A model generated the notes under the pieces. That model saw nothing but the letters and a program-made list of their open reading frames with translations. It was not told the DNA's origin and did no database searches. From contig NC_064437.1 of NCBI RefSeq assembly GCF_023343835.1, positions 5,036,001-5,100,000 of the forward strand: a stretch of DNA of 64,000 nt, read 5' to 3'. The DNA comes from Lagopus muta. Taxonomy: Eukaryota > Chordata > Aves > Galliformes > Phasianidae. How positions within the stretch are numbered: the stretch's first letter is position 1; each line of letters begins with the position of its first letter. Below are positions 10,035-22,317 of this stretch, in pieces. A program made the position numbers and the translations under genes.

Positions 10035-13000
10035 CATATGATTTCTTTGCTGATTGTATGAGGATGTCACCAGGATGTTGTAAGAGAAACCTAGGGAATC
10101 CTTGTGGGTATTTCCGTCTGGTCACCCCATAAGAGATCCCATCATATGCACAGTATGGAGAAGTGCCAGGGAAAATAAATCAAGATTTGAAGCATTTCTT
10201 TACAGAAGTTACTTCGTATTGTGTGGTATAATTTCCATAGAAAAACTGTTCCTCTGTCACTGTCAGGGCTAACAGGCTAAGGTGCTGATCCCAGGAGATT
10301 TAAAACAAAAGGACATCCCTGCTGCTGCCTGTAGTTGCATGTTTGCTCTTTCATATAAGCAGAGGTAGTATTTCTGGACGAAGCAGTTATATAATAATGT
10401 GTAGAATGTATATGGGTGAATACTGTTCATGATGTTCTCTTAATTCCACTTGAAAATATGAAAATGTTCATGGTTTGAACTTTTTTTTTCCCCAAAGAAA
10501 CCACATTATTAATGTGCGGAGCTCCGGGCTTTAGGGATCACTTGGATTCCTGGAGAGGTTCAGTTTTGTCTTTGTCCAAGTTGAAGCACATTTTAAATAT
10601 GTCAGGGATGAAAGCCAATCACAGGAAAAAGAAATATGTAAGAAAACTCCTATTCCCTTGTGTCAAACTTCAAAGGAGATTTGTGCTTAAGACTGGGTAA
10701 GACAGTGAGCAAAGGAATATTTAGCAGTCAGAGAAAGCCATTGTTTGCTGAGACCTTCCTCTTTTTTTCCTCTTTATATCTATGCTCCTTCATGGCTGCA
10801 CACATTTAGCTCCAGCAGCACCTAAGAGCTGCCATCACTCTCTTGACAAAGCAAGTTACCTCTGTTAGGTAATCCCATGCAGGAACTTTCTCTGGGCATG
10901 CATGGTTTGTTATGGTTTGTTCTGGTCTCTCCTGGCATAAAGCTGAAAAAAAAATCCTCATAGTCACAGATGCTCAGAGTACCATTTTGGCAACAGATGT
11001 TCAGGTTAAAGGCCAAGCCATTTAAAATACTGATTGATGGCACATTTATAAGCTGAGATGGTCAATGCGTGAAGAGGCCCAAGACGCACAGTTCTGAACA
11101 GGGCTGCACTTGCAGGAACAGTCATAGCAGCTCCAAAGGCTTCTGTGTGACTTCAGGTTCTAAAAATATTGTATCACTGCTGGAAAAAAAAAAGAGTTTT
11201 TTTTTAAGTATTGAAAGTGATACTGAAACAGCAACTGCTCTTCTCCCTTGACTTCTTCCATTGCAAAGGCAATCACAGCTGCAAAGGAAATGCAGCATTT
11301 CTCTCCCTTGAAGCGATTCTTCCTTTGTGTTACAGATTGGCAGCAGGAAGAACTGCACCCTCATATCAGCAGGTACCTCTTGCTTCCCCAAAGAAAGCTG
11401 TTCACTCTCACTCTTTCCTGATAACCTGCCACTGTTCCCTTGTAGAAGCATTGAGTGCTTGAGCACATGCAGTTAGGTAGTCACAGGACTGCAGGCATAG
11501 CAGCAGCTCAAAATTGAGTGTCTTAAATCTGGCATATTGAAACTCAGCCCAAATGAGTTAGAGTAGCAGAAGAAATTGCTCAAGCCTAGTACTTAGCATA
11601 GTACATCCTTCCAGTGCCTGTGAGCAGAGGGTCTGTCTCTCTAAAGGAAGTAAATATTCTGTTAGAATGCTCTGCTTTTGCACTGTGTGAAATAAATTAG
11701 TTTTAACTTCAAGTACCAGTTCAGTTCTTAGTGACTCAACAGAAAGGACTAATGTCTTACTGCAGTGTACGTGGAATCTCATAGAAAAACTTATCTTCTG
11801 TAGCTTGTGCCTTGTGCCTTAGAAGTACTCTTAATTACAGGCAGGCACCCCTGCAAGCAAAGCAAAGGAACAACAGGGTTGATATTTTTTGTTTGTGTCT
11901 CTTGGATTTCCCACTATCCAGCAGCTTCAGAGGCAGTCAGAGGCCTGATCTGAGTGGAAGACTCTGCAGTTTCGGAGCTTCATCCCTGGGCCCCGATGCC
12001 CACATCACAGTGTCTGGTGTGAGAGCAGCCCTGCAGCTCCCTGTGTTCATCTCCCTAGCCCTGCACCTAAGGGATAGGAGCTTTGCAAATCAGCGCTCTG
12101 GATTTAGGCTCACTTCCATAGGGAGTGTGATCTGTAGTATTTGTTTTGCTTGCCTCTGTCCATATGTGTGTTGGTCCCCTTCCCTCTAGTACTTTTTTTT
12201 TAATCCATTAGCTAAGCTCAGTCACATTTGACAAATGCTTCAGAGATGATTGCGTTCTAACAAGTTACATGAGTTGTGGAAGCTAGATAGCAGAGAGTGG
12301 CTCCCAAAATTAGTGTTTCTCTGCAGGGGAGGCAGGCAGGGCTCAGCTGGGCCGTATGCTGCTCGGCAGCAAATGGCACACATGTAATGTCACTTTCATT
12401 AAAGTGTCCCAGAGGATATGGGGATGGCTGGGTTGATTCTGATGTGCTTGAGGTTAGGTGGCAGTAGGCAGCCGTGCTGCAGGGGTGGGGTATGAGGGCA
12501 AGGGGAGCTGGTGGCCCTGCAGGAAGGCAGCACAAGGGTCAGGGAACGTGAGAGCAAGAGACACCACGTGTCAAACCGAGCACGAGCGTGGTGTTGTGGT
12601 GAATAAAGGTGTAGGAGAAGGAAAACTCACTGATGAACTAATCCCACAAACCTCAGTAAGCATGCTTCAAACAAGGGCCTTGTTTGAAAAAAAAAGAGTA
12701 TGTTTACTGGCTGTAACACTATTGAAATTTATCTTTTGAGAGTTTTTGAGCTTTTGGGGTGAGCTTTGAACAGAGACCATTAAAACTATCTGAAGTCTAA
12801 TATCCTTAGAGAGCACAAATCTTAGATTCACCAGCTTCCTCCAAGCTGTGCTGCTAATATACTTGAGAGGTGTGGGGAGATACAGTCCAACTGTGAAGTG
12901 ACAGTACATCTGAGTCATGTTGGTATCTGCCAAGCCTGGGAATAAGCATGTGAACAACAAAGATTTGTGGGAATGTACTGTATTATAAAATGGACTGAAA

Positions 13001-13962
13001 CCACCAGCAGAATAATGGAATTCTCAGTGTAGCATCCTAGCTACTGACTTACTGTTTTCAGATGAGGCTTTGACGAATAAATCCTAGCATCACCTGGGAA
13101 CATCTGACTTCTTAAAACTCCTCCTGTCTGGTTTTCAGTGCAGAAAGCAAGTTGTTTTCACTGGCTGGTTGACAAATGTTCTGTCTAGTGGGAGACAGAG
13201 ATGATGTGGTTCATTCTCATAGTTTTGGATCTGTCAGCAGCTGAGGACTCATTGTTCATGAGAGGCTTTTGACTCATCTGAAGGCCCTGACAAAGGTGGC
13301 TAGAATCTGGCCTTAGTGGTTCTACTCTTCAGTCATACAGAAACAGATGCTGACGTTCAGCCATTGCTTATCCACCCAGAGAGAGCTGTCACACATTCCC
13401 TGTGGCTCCAGATTTTCCTGTTGTTTTCTGCTTGTTATGTGACATTCAGAGGGTTTGGGACAAGTGCCATTGAGAGCCCTGCCAGTAAAGCAGGACACGT
13501 CAAAGCATAGCTGACTCACAGCCCATTTACTGAATGTGTTACTCTGCACACAGTAAGCAAACTAGGAAAGGTGAATGCTACAGGAAGAAAGGCAAATAAA
13601 ATAGCTCTTACAGAATGCGTGAGGACTGACATGCTGTAGCTGGACGCTGTGGAAGCTGGCAAACCTCATCTGCCCCCCACAACCTTCAGAATACAACATC
13701 AGTGGATGTTCTAGTCCTTCTGTTGTACGTACCGCAGTGGGCAAACCTCTGTGAGGTGTATGGCAAGTAAGCTTAGAAAATAGCCTAAGTACTGCCTCCG
13801 TGGATGAAGTAACTTCTGCTACTGCCCTGCAGCAGCGTGCTGTTCTGTGCGTGTGTCAATGTGGGTGTGGGGGACAATGAAGGAGTCAGGAACTGTCACA
13901 GACTTACTTAGATGCTCCTTTCCTTGCTTATTTTATTTTGCAACCTGATGTATGTTTCACAG

Positions 13963-14107
13963 GCATGTACAGTGGTTCCAGCGCAAACCACAATGGTCCC
14001 TCACCAGGTATACTGCCTCATGACATCCCTTCAAGACATCATCCTCTTGACTCTGCCCTTTCCAGTCCGCATCACCATCAGTCGTCATTGGAGAGTGCCA
14101 GGGAAGG
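13963..14107 (+). CDS. GLIS1: GLIS1 coding exon: Ser/His/Pro-rich segment
   Basis: This 145-nt exon enters in phase 1 (two bases finish a glycine) and leaves in phase 2. It encodes GMYSGSSANHNGPSPGILPH, then DIPSRHHPLDSALSSPHHHQ and SSLESARE. The PSRHHPLD core followed by a His-rich stretch matches human GLIS1 as recalled. Low-complexity composition (Ser, His, Pro) is typical of the disordered C-terminal half that carries the transactivation function in this family. Acceptor is TTTCACAG and donor is GTATGT at 14108. The donor was placed so that the split glycine codon GG|G joins LAPN in the next exon; reading through instead gives a stop within a few codons. Confidence 0.94.
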
Positions 14108-14222
14108 GTATGTGTTGTGAAACATGCTTGGCTTCTGTCTGACTAATTAATTGTTTGTTGTAATTTGCATGGATGCTGCTTGAATGAAAAATACTGACCA
14201 AAAGCAAGCTATGCCATTTGTT

Positions 14223-14350
14223 TTAGAATCATTGAAAATTTAATTTGAAAGGGAGGTCAAAAGGTCATCTCATCCATCCTCCAAGCAAAGCAGGACAAAC
14301 TTTGACAAACTTTGATATTGCCATCAGGTTACTCAGGTCCTTGTTTTTGT
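14223..14350 (-). mobile_element. Old CR1 remnant, antisense
   Basis: The plus strand reads TAGAATCATTGAAAATTTAA, then GGTCATCTCATCCATCCTCC and CAGGTTACTCAGGTCCTTG. This resembles the antisense 3' end of CR1 (AGAATCAT...AGGTCATC...CCAACC...GGTTGCTCAGAGCC) but is heavily diverged. It could instead be a chance resemblance; boundaries are approximate. Confidence 0.45.
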
Positions 14351-15580
14351 CTTCAACAAAATACAGAGGTTTCTTTTCTTCATAGAGTGCAATTGTATTT
14401 AATGTTTTTTATAATTCTTCCTTGGTGACTTCTTGTAGATTTGGATAAGTGCAGAGGACAGCTAAAATGAAAAAAAAAATTCAAAGGGTGAAAAAGCAAG
14501 CTGTGACTCACTTGGAATGAAGCAGTATTTGCCTTTGTAAGCTTCATTTGTGTCAGGATGTCAGGCTTTCTCACTTCCTTGCGCTCTGTTAGGACTTTCT
14601 GTAATACACCTTGTAGCTGCAAGCGTTAACCAGTAAGATCTTAATCAAGGGAGGATATATTATCACATCAATTATATAGATTGCATTGCTACAGTATGTC
14701 ACATGTCTGTACTGTTATTTTTTTGAGGATCTCAAAATATCTCAACAGTAAAGAACCTGCAATCCACAAAACTCTGCTCTCATCCTAGAAGCTTCTATGG
14801 TGCCTACAGTGATACAAATCAAACATAAAACATTTATTCTTTTCTTCTAAGCACTTGGAACAGGGAGGGATACTCAGATTTTGCTTTAATGATGGGAACC
14901 TGAGACACTGAGAGATTGTAAGACTTTTTTTAGTTAATGGTTTGAGGTTCTTTAGTAAAGCCATCAATGGAGCGTGGATTTTTTCCATCTTTGTTCAGTA
15001 ACTGTCTCATCCCTTCTTCTATACGGGGAAAAGAAAGCCCAGAAAGATTTTAATCATTCTCTTTTATCAGTGGACAGAAGGCAGAATAAAGAACAGTGCC
15101 ACTGAGGAAAGTAGGAACAAGCTACTACATCTCTTTTTTTGAATTATCACAAAGGTTACTCAAGCTGTTTGTGCTCAACAGCTCTTTTTCCCTACCCTCC
15201 CACCCGTGTTCCTGACTTTTTAATTCTTATTGACAGTCTCATGCCTATGGCAGACAGGTGGCCAACAGGAGGCACTGAGCACAGTGGGAAGATGGAAGTT
15301 TCAGCAAGTAAATGTGAGGTGTTCTGTAGCACAGAGGGCAGTAAGTGCAAACAGGAGGAATGGAGACTGAATCCAAAATGAAGGTAGTCCACAAGATATC
15401 CTTTCCTTACAGCATAGGACTAATTGAGTCCAGGGAACCAGAACGCTTTCCTCTCTCCGCTCCCCAATGCACTGCTTAGCTGTTTCTTCTTTCAGTTGAT
15501 TCTACGATAGGGTTCTTAGGGGAGGTAAGGCAACAAATCCCAACTGAGAGTGAAATAAACTAAGGATACACTTTAGAAGG

Positions 15581-15896
15581 TGTATAGTCAATGAATATAA
15601 AGATGCTATAATTGTGAAATAAACAATAATTTGGCAAAGCAGATTATAATAACAAAAAGAGAATAGATAGAAAGCTTACCCACATCCTGGGCTTGCTGCA
15701 AAACTCAGAGGAGGGATCTCCAGAAGAGGGATCTTCCCACTGGCAGTCAGCCCTTAAATGGGTCTAGGAGAGGTGCAGCCAGGCTCTGCCCCTTCCAGCA
15801 GCACAGGTGAACTGCCTGCACCTGTGCTCCTGTGGCTGAGTCAGTGCTCAGGTGATCCATCACAGGTTCAGGCTGTGATTCAGCAGTTCCCATACA
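15581..15896 (-). mobile_element. Solo LTR, antisense (copy 1)
   Basis: A 316-bp block nearly repeats the one at 27975-28293 (over 90% alike by eye). On the minus strand it starts TGTATGGGAACTGCTG and ends CTATACA, giving the TG...CA ends and short TGTAT/ATACA inverted termini typical of retroviral LTRs. It is flanked by a perfect 5-bp target duplication GAAGG (15576-15580 and 15897-15901). A 5-bp duplication is typical of ERVL-type elements, but the family was not identified. No internal retroviral coding sequence adjoins it, so it is a solo LTR left by recombination. On its own strand a TTTAAG box within CATTTAAGGGCTG may be the TATA-like element. Confidence 0.85.
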
Positions 15897-18800
15897 GAAG
15901 GTTATCTCCAAAGTGGATTTGTTTCTAAAGCACTTCACCTTTTGGTCCTGCTAATGAGAAAGAAAAGCAAAGGTTTGACCAGAATGACGGCAGCAGTCAG
16001 TTGTGCAGTTTGAGGGGCCACAAGCTCCCAGGTGAGTTCTCTCTCTCCCCCCTCATGTTTCCTCCGAATGAGTGCAGCGCTTCCCTTCAGCCCTCACTGT
16101 GGGACTGAGCTGAGTTTCTCACTGAGCTCTTCCAGACGTTTTGATCATTTGCTTAGGCCAAAGCTTCCATCAGAATGGTCTCTGCTGTTTTTGGTTTTAC
16201 TGGAATAAGTCTTGGAGAAGACATCACAGCTGATTTATTATCTCAGGGCTCATATAGGTAAGTAATGCAAAGTCTTTGCAGAAACACCGCAGTTAATATC
16301 CTATGACAAAATATCAGACTGAGATGAAAATAAATTTCTAATTACGAACCAAACATCAGGAAGTGGAGACCAGGAGGTATTTTTAAATAGTTATTTTAAA
16401 ACAAGCCGTTTATTTTCACAGCATAACAACTTGGAATTTTTCAGGATCTCAAATACCATTTTCTAAATTGGAATAATCTGCATTCAGTGTTGTCAGACCC
16501 CGTCCCAGTCCCTTGCTGTATGCGAATTATTTATGCTTACATTTTTAATGACTGCGAAAATCAAGCCCATACATGCCATGTTAATTGCCAGTATGGGAAG
16601 CTTAGTTTGAACTAACAGTCTTTGAATTTCATTTAGCACAGTTTTGTGTGAAGCATTCATTCATTCAAGTAGGAAAAATCAATCACTTGATAATCTAATA
16701 TTTGGAGCCACTGAATTTGAGAACTGTTATGCCTTTGCCAGCTTATAGCACAATGCCATTACTCATATAAAATAGACAGTTCGCAACAGGAAAGAAACAC
16801 CTAACACTACCTTTCTTCATGTGAACTGCTGTGCCTTTCTGGCACACATGTAATGTTTTGCCTCATTTGTCAGCTGTCTCGGCATTCATCTGGAAGTAAA
16901 TGCAAAGAATTTCTATACTGTGGATCAGTATGATGACAAGGCTGGATTGCATAGTTCAAGGCTGCGGAATGAACCAAATGATTACTATCAAGAAATCTAA
17001 TTACTGAGTCATCAAATATGTAAGATGCCAAAATCTACACAGAGCAGGGTACAAATAGTGTACTCAAGTTTGACAGAAGATTTAGAATTTTCTTTGAAGG
17101 CTTCTTATTTTTTTTTAATTAACAAAATAGAAGCTGTATGCTGTACTGTCCGTTGCCAAAGTCAACACCACGTGCAGCAGTCAATTTTCCCAAATGGTTT
17201 ACTAAGACATTTAAATAGTTTGACAGAATTATCTAATGCACTCCAAAATGTTCTAACAAAATCTGACTTCATTACCAAATGTATTTATACTGGCATTATA
17301 CAATACAGAGAATATGTTTTCAAATTCTAGTATAAAGTGTGTGCTAGACAAAGTAAAATTATTTGAACTTATATTGCTGTTAATTGAAATGAAATGCTTT
17401 GGCATCCAGAAAACAGGTTTGTCATGATCCAGGTTGGAATACATATTTATTTTTTATTTCAGGTGGCAAAATGTTACGTTTGCATTTCCTGTAGCATGTG
17501 CCACATACGATTGATTTCATTTTGCCCATTGCAAAGGTAGCCCACTTCGATTTGTATCAATATGAAGATGGAAACATAGCTTTTGATATTAAGTCCTACG
17601 CGAGTGTTGCACTTGGCTTTCTCTCTGCTATTTTTTTGCCAGTATTACCCACATCATCTAAAAAATACACTTAGTTGCATTTGTAAATTTAAGTTTAAAA
17701 TATTTACTGTGATAAATGATCAGTTTAAGTGAAACCAATCTGACTGAAGTTAAATGAGTTTAAGTGGTGGCACAAAGTCAGGGATTTGCACCAACGTGGC
17801 TGAATGGCCTAACAAGGTCACTTTGTAGGATCTGAACACAGTCTCTCTATATGTGGCCGTGAGGCCTTCAGTCACTTGTGTCGCTTATAACAGCACTTAT
17901 GTTCTCCAGACAAGCTGGGGATACTGACAAATAAGAACTCTACCAAGAAGGTGATGTGTCTCCAAGGAAAAGGAAAGTGAAACTTTCTTTGATATATAAT
18001 GCTTTTATAGATACTTACTACAGTATTTCTTCTTTGTAAACACAACCCTAACTGAAGAACCAGTTAAGGCATTTATGATGTCCATAGGTGATGATTAATG
18101 AGAACTTTGAATCCAGTCTTACAGTTATTGTGAGTTTAATATCAAGAGTTAAGTAACCAAAGTTAGATGAAAGACACAACTCTCTTTTATCCAGGCCTCT
18201 CACCAGCTAACTGCAACCAGTTCAATGCTCCAGACTCCCCTGTAGAGCCACTTACCCATACAAAATCACAAGAAACAGAACTTGAGACCAATCAGATGAA
18301 AAGAGACGTTTTAATCAGGGTACTTAAACATCGGAATTTTTGTTTGCTTGCTTGTTAGCACCTGTTAATTCAAATACCACAGAAATACTTCACTGTAAAG
18401 AGATCTCTGTTAAAGGTTTAGTCCTCAATTTCCCTTTACTTACAGTAAAACAAGGTACACAGAGCCTCCCTTTTTGCTCAATAAGGGAACCCCAGATTCA
18501 AAATTCCTCATATTTTTAAGGTTGAAAAAAGTATGCAAGATGAAATCTTGTGTGCTAGCTTTTTGTTTGGATTGTCACGTTGTACTTTGGCAACAAGAAG
18601 GGTGTAAGCCAGAGCCTACCCACATTTCAGTCCCGTAAGGTACACTGCCAGGAGCTTCCATTTTAGATCAGAATCTGGCCCCTGCCCCTGCTCTTTGAGC
18701 TAGGAGGCAGCCTCCTCCAACCTCCCAACCTCTGCTCTGTGGCCCTGTGTTCAGCTCCAGCTTTGAGGGCCTCTTGCTCTCTGAGGGATGCTGGCAGGCA

Positions 18801-19791
18801 TACAAGGGGTCTCATGGGTGCCTTCTCATTAGATGGGATGGGACTCGAATTGTGCCTATGAGTTTCACTGTCATCTGCAAGCAGTTCATCTTCTGCCAAT
18901 GACAGTATCTGATACGAGATTTAAGAAATTGCTCCAAACCAGTAAGAGACTCCTTTCAATAGGCTACGTAAATTCCTTGATCTGCCAGAATCCATGGCCA
19001 GACCTGAAAATACACATGTACCTAATTCTCATTACCTTCTGTGATGATTGCATGTCTTCACTACTTATGGCTGAATTTCAAGTTTGTGAGCTCATATACA
19101 TAAAGCGAGGAGGAATTGCTTGAATCTTTGTATGAAACAAACTTTTACTCTAGAAGTACTCAGGAGAACTGAATACCTACACAGTTTTTATAGCAGTTCC
19201 TAGTTCCAAGGAGATGCATCATTCATTCATTGTGGATTCCTCTGGAGAATACTCTTCACTTATAATAGAATACACAAGTCAGTGTTTCAGGCTTTCTTTC
19301 AAAAGCACTAAAACCAATAACAAGAAACAGATATCTCTGACAGCTGAAAACATTTTCAATGGAGGAAGCCAAGAACCCATCATAATTTATCTCAGTGTTA
19401 TAGACCTGAGCACGCAAAAGGGGCATCAGTACATCTGTCCAAAGAAAGAACAATGTACAGGTGCGGAGCTGAGGTTCATGTAACAAAGAAAATCAGTAAT
19501 TAAAAGCATCTGGTTTCAAATCCCAAGTCATTTATCTCATTGTAGAAAATGTGATCAGAATTCATTTGTAATCATGTCCAGATAGACTTTTATAGTTTTT
19601 TTCCCCCTTAAAGCAAAATTAGCATTAGAATAGACTGACTGCAACAATACAGCAGTAACTTACAGCCTGATCATGAGGTAAAATATTGTTTGGCCATCAG
19701 CACAAATTGATGGACACGTATCTCATTTTTGTTTCTAATAGGGCTGGATTGACATACGTTTGAGAGCCTTACCCCAAAAGCGAGCACTATG

Positions 19792-20158
19792 ATCACAGTC
19801 ACAGAATGGCTGAGGCTGACAGGGACCTCTCAGTCCATCAGGTCCAACCCCTGCTCAAGCAGGACACCCAGAACAGGATGCCCAGGCACACACCCATGCA
19901 GCTCTGCAAGGCATCAAAGAGCCCCCACATCATCTCAGGGCAGCCTGTGCCAGACCCCATACCTGCAGAGCACTGATGTGCTTCCTGGCGTTCAGGTGGA
20001 GCCTCCTGTGTCCCACTTTGTGCCCGTCACCTCTTGACTGGCACTGGGCATTGCTGACAGGAGCCTGCCTCTGCTCTCTTTGCCCTTGCCCTTCATATAT
20101 GTATGACCATTGGTAAGATCTCCCCTTGATGACTGCCCGGAAGAGACCCTCTGAGCAG
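19792..20158 (-). mobile_element. CR1 LINE 3' end, antisense to GLIS1
   Basis: The plus strand carries, in order, CACAGAATGGCTGAGG, GGGACCTCTCAGTCCATC, GGTCCAACCCCTGCTCAAGC, GGGCAGCCTGTGCCAGAC, GGAGCCTCCTGTGTCCCACT and TTGTGCCCGTCACCTCTTG, ending with a GGTAAGATCTCCCC block. This is the reverse complement of roughly 370 bp of the CR1 3' region, moderately diverged, so the element points along the minus strand. The open frame at 19789-20037 lies inside it and is a by-product. Confidence 0.92.
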
Positions 20159-21404
20159 AACTATCTTAGTATAAGATTAAAGACAGTTACAAGAGTGGGA
20201 GGGAGTTTAAATGAATTGGTCAGAGCAAATCAAGAAAAACTTCAAATGGATTTAACCACCGCTCATCTGTATTAATGATTTTAGCTATTACTAGTTTTTA
20301 TCTGCAGGTAAATCACATGCTTACACTACACCTGTAAAGCTCATTTTTTCTTTTTCCTTTTGGTTTTCTAAGCAAAACTTCCCCAGTTAGATGTAAGTTG
20401 CATACACCAAACACAGAAATTTGCCATGGTGTAATAAGTCATTATCTTAACATCTCTCACTGCTCAGTATACTGCCTTTTACAGTGTAAACTTGAAGAAA
20501 GCAGCATGAGGAACCTGTAAAGAATGCATGTACACCTGGAAGTGTCTTACTGCATACTTGCCATAGAATAAGGACTTTAAATGACTAAAATAAGACAGAG
20601 AAGTCTTATTGCAGTACACATTGTGTGCAGTACACATCGATATCTGTGTTTGATTGCATGTCTTTCTAATTTACTTCCTGGCAGTCATTTGAACCTAAGG
20701 CTGTGCTTTTTATCTAAAGATGTTTTGATACTATTTAAAGCATGCTAATATGTAATTACTTCTGTAATATATTTTCCTGTCAGATTGTTAGAATAAGATT
20801 TCAAATCCCCATCAGGTCAGGCAGCTTCCACTGAACTCCACTGATTCATCAGTTTCTTTTCAAGGAGAATTACCAAATGAAAGCTAGTAAATAAAAATGT
20901 CTTTTAGACTGACACAGTTCCAATAGCAATCAACAAGATTTAACTGCTCTGCAGAATTTGCATATCAGGTGAGAAGTGTAGAAATATTAATTTAACATAA
21001 GAAGGTCCCTGTTTGCGTAGATGTGTCTCTTGGTGCAGGTAGAGAAGTGGGTTACAAAATGCTGAGCTATGTTGTACCCCCAGCTATGAGACTTGTGCAC
21101 ATGTTAGAAGGATTGCGAGTGTTTCAGTGTCACTCTGGATCCAAAGAGAAGGTCTTTGGGAGTACCAGGAAAGGACTCCTCTGGGTTCTCTATCATTTTC
21201 ATCCTGAAGCTGCTTTCATATCACTGTTGACTGGTATTATTATTTTAAAGCAACGAAATGACTTAAGAATCTTAAATCATGTTAAAAGCTCCTTTGGATA
21301 GCGTTCCCCATAATGTTTGTGAAACCCCTCTTACTCTGAGTATGCTCACATACTCACTTGACACAGGGAGAGGGCGAGTGAAGATGTGGAACTGGATTAA
21401 AGTA

Positions 21405-21430
21405 ATCCATCGGTTCTATGATTCTATAAT
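21405..21430 (+). mobile_element. CR1 3' tail scrap, sense
   Basis: The sequence GTTCTATGATTCTATAA matches the tandem ATTCTATG tail that ends avian CR1 elements. Only a few dozen bases are recognisable, so the extent upstream is uncertain. It lies just before an antisense CR1, making a tail-to-tail arrangement. Confidence 0.55.
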
Positions 21431-21467
21431 AAAACAGGAGGCATTACTTTTGGAGAAGCCTTTGTAG

Positions 21468-21655
21468 TATCACAGAACCCTAGAATAGCCTGGGTTGAAA
21501 AGGACCACAGTGATCTTCTAGTGTCAACCCCCCTGCTGTGTGCAGGGTCACCAACCACGAGACCAGGCTGCCCAGAGCCACGTCCAGCCTGGCCTTGGAT
21601 GCCTCCAGGGATGGAGCACCCACAGCCTGCTTGGGCAACCCACCTGAGTGCACCA
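21468..21655 (-). mobile_element. CR1 LINE 3' end, antisense to GLIS1
   Basis: The plus strand reads TCACAGAACCCTAGAATAGC, CTGGGTTGAAAAGGACCACA, GACCAGGCTGCCCAGAGCCA, CGTCCAGCCTGGCCTTGGAT and GCCTCCAGGGATGGAGCACC. It is the reverse complement of a CR1 3' end that starts at the element's tail. It is 5'-truncated, with the older homology fading near CCACCTGAGTGCACC. Confidence 0.9.
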
Positions 21656-22299
21656 GTGGTCCATACTTACCTAGAAGCTATAGGAAAGGACTGGCATTTC
21701 CTTAGTCCTACTTTGAGATGTTACACCTGGAGGTACACACACTGTGTTAGCAGCAGAGCCAGGAGTAGAGGCCAAGCCTCCCAGTAGCAGGCATTGTTTT
21801 CAAGCTGGCTACAGCAAGAAAACAAAAAACAAGATCATGGTGTCCTATCGTGCAGACATAGAACAGAGAATGAGTATCATACAGGCTAACAACTTGTTTG
21901 CTCACCGTTTATAGAAAAGGGTAATAAAATGCAGCAATGCCCAGCAAGGTGCTTTTCAATGAAGGATTTATAACATATCAGGGAGAGAGGGGAAGAGGAG
22001 AAAGGAAGAAAGAAAGAGAAAAGATTCCTTGCATTCCAGAAACATAGCCAGAGGCACCTGGCAGTGATTAGTGCAAAGGTTCACCAAACTTCAGATAGAG
22101 TCCATCTTAAAAAAAAGGAAAAAAGAAAAAGAGTGAACAGTGTAACTGTTTCCTGAGCATGTGCTGACAGAAATTCCCCTAGGGCAAGACCCAGAACAGA
22201 AACACGTGGCAAGAGATTGGGCGCTATCCAGAGACCAGATTAGCAGAGCTTTACACATCATTTTTAATATTATGGGAAGAGATGAAAATCAGTGTTAAC

Positions 22300-22317
22300 T
22301 TTTTTTTTTTTTTTTTT
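22300..22317 (+). repeat. Poly-T tract
   Basis: An uninterrupted run of 18 T residues with no retroelement recognised beside it. Confidence 0.9.

Larger units (their letters stand above)
7856..13962 (+). other. GLIS1: GLIS1 intron (6.1 kb)
   Basis: This is a phase-1 intron with donor GTAAGA and acceptor TTTCACAG ending at 13962. It holds octamer motifs at 8576-8583, 9110-9117 and 9123-9130 and a poly-T run at 10017-10034. The open frames of 114 codons (11122-11466, minus) and 125 codons (11812-12189, plus) carry no domain I recognise and no flanking splice structure, so they are treated as chance. No CR1 or LTR was recognised. Confidence 0.75.

Noticed and set aside
11122..12189. Open frames of 114 (minus) and 125 (plus) codons in an intron
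   Set aside because: No domain recognised, no splice phase fit to GLIS1, and homopolymer-coded stretches of Phe/Lys.
19789..20037. 82-codon open frame
   Set aside because: It lies wholly inside an antisense CR1 element.
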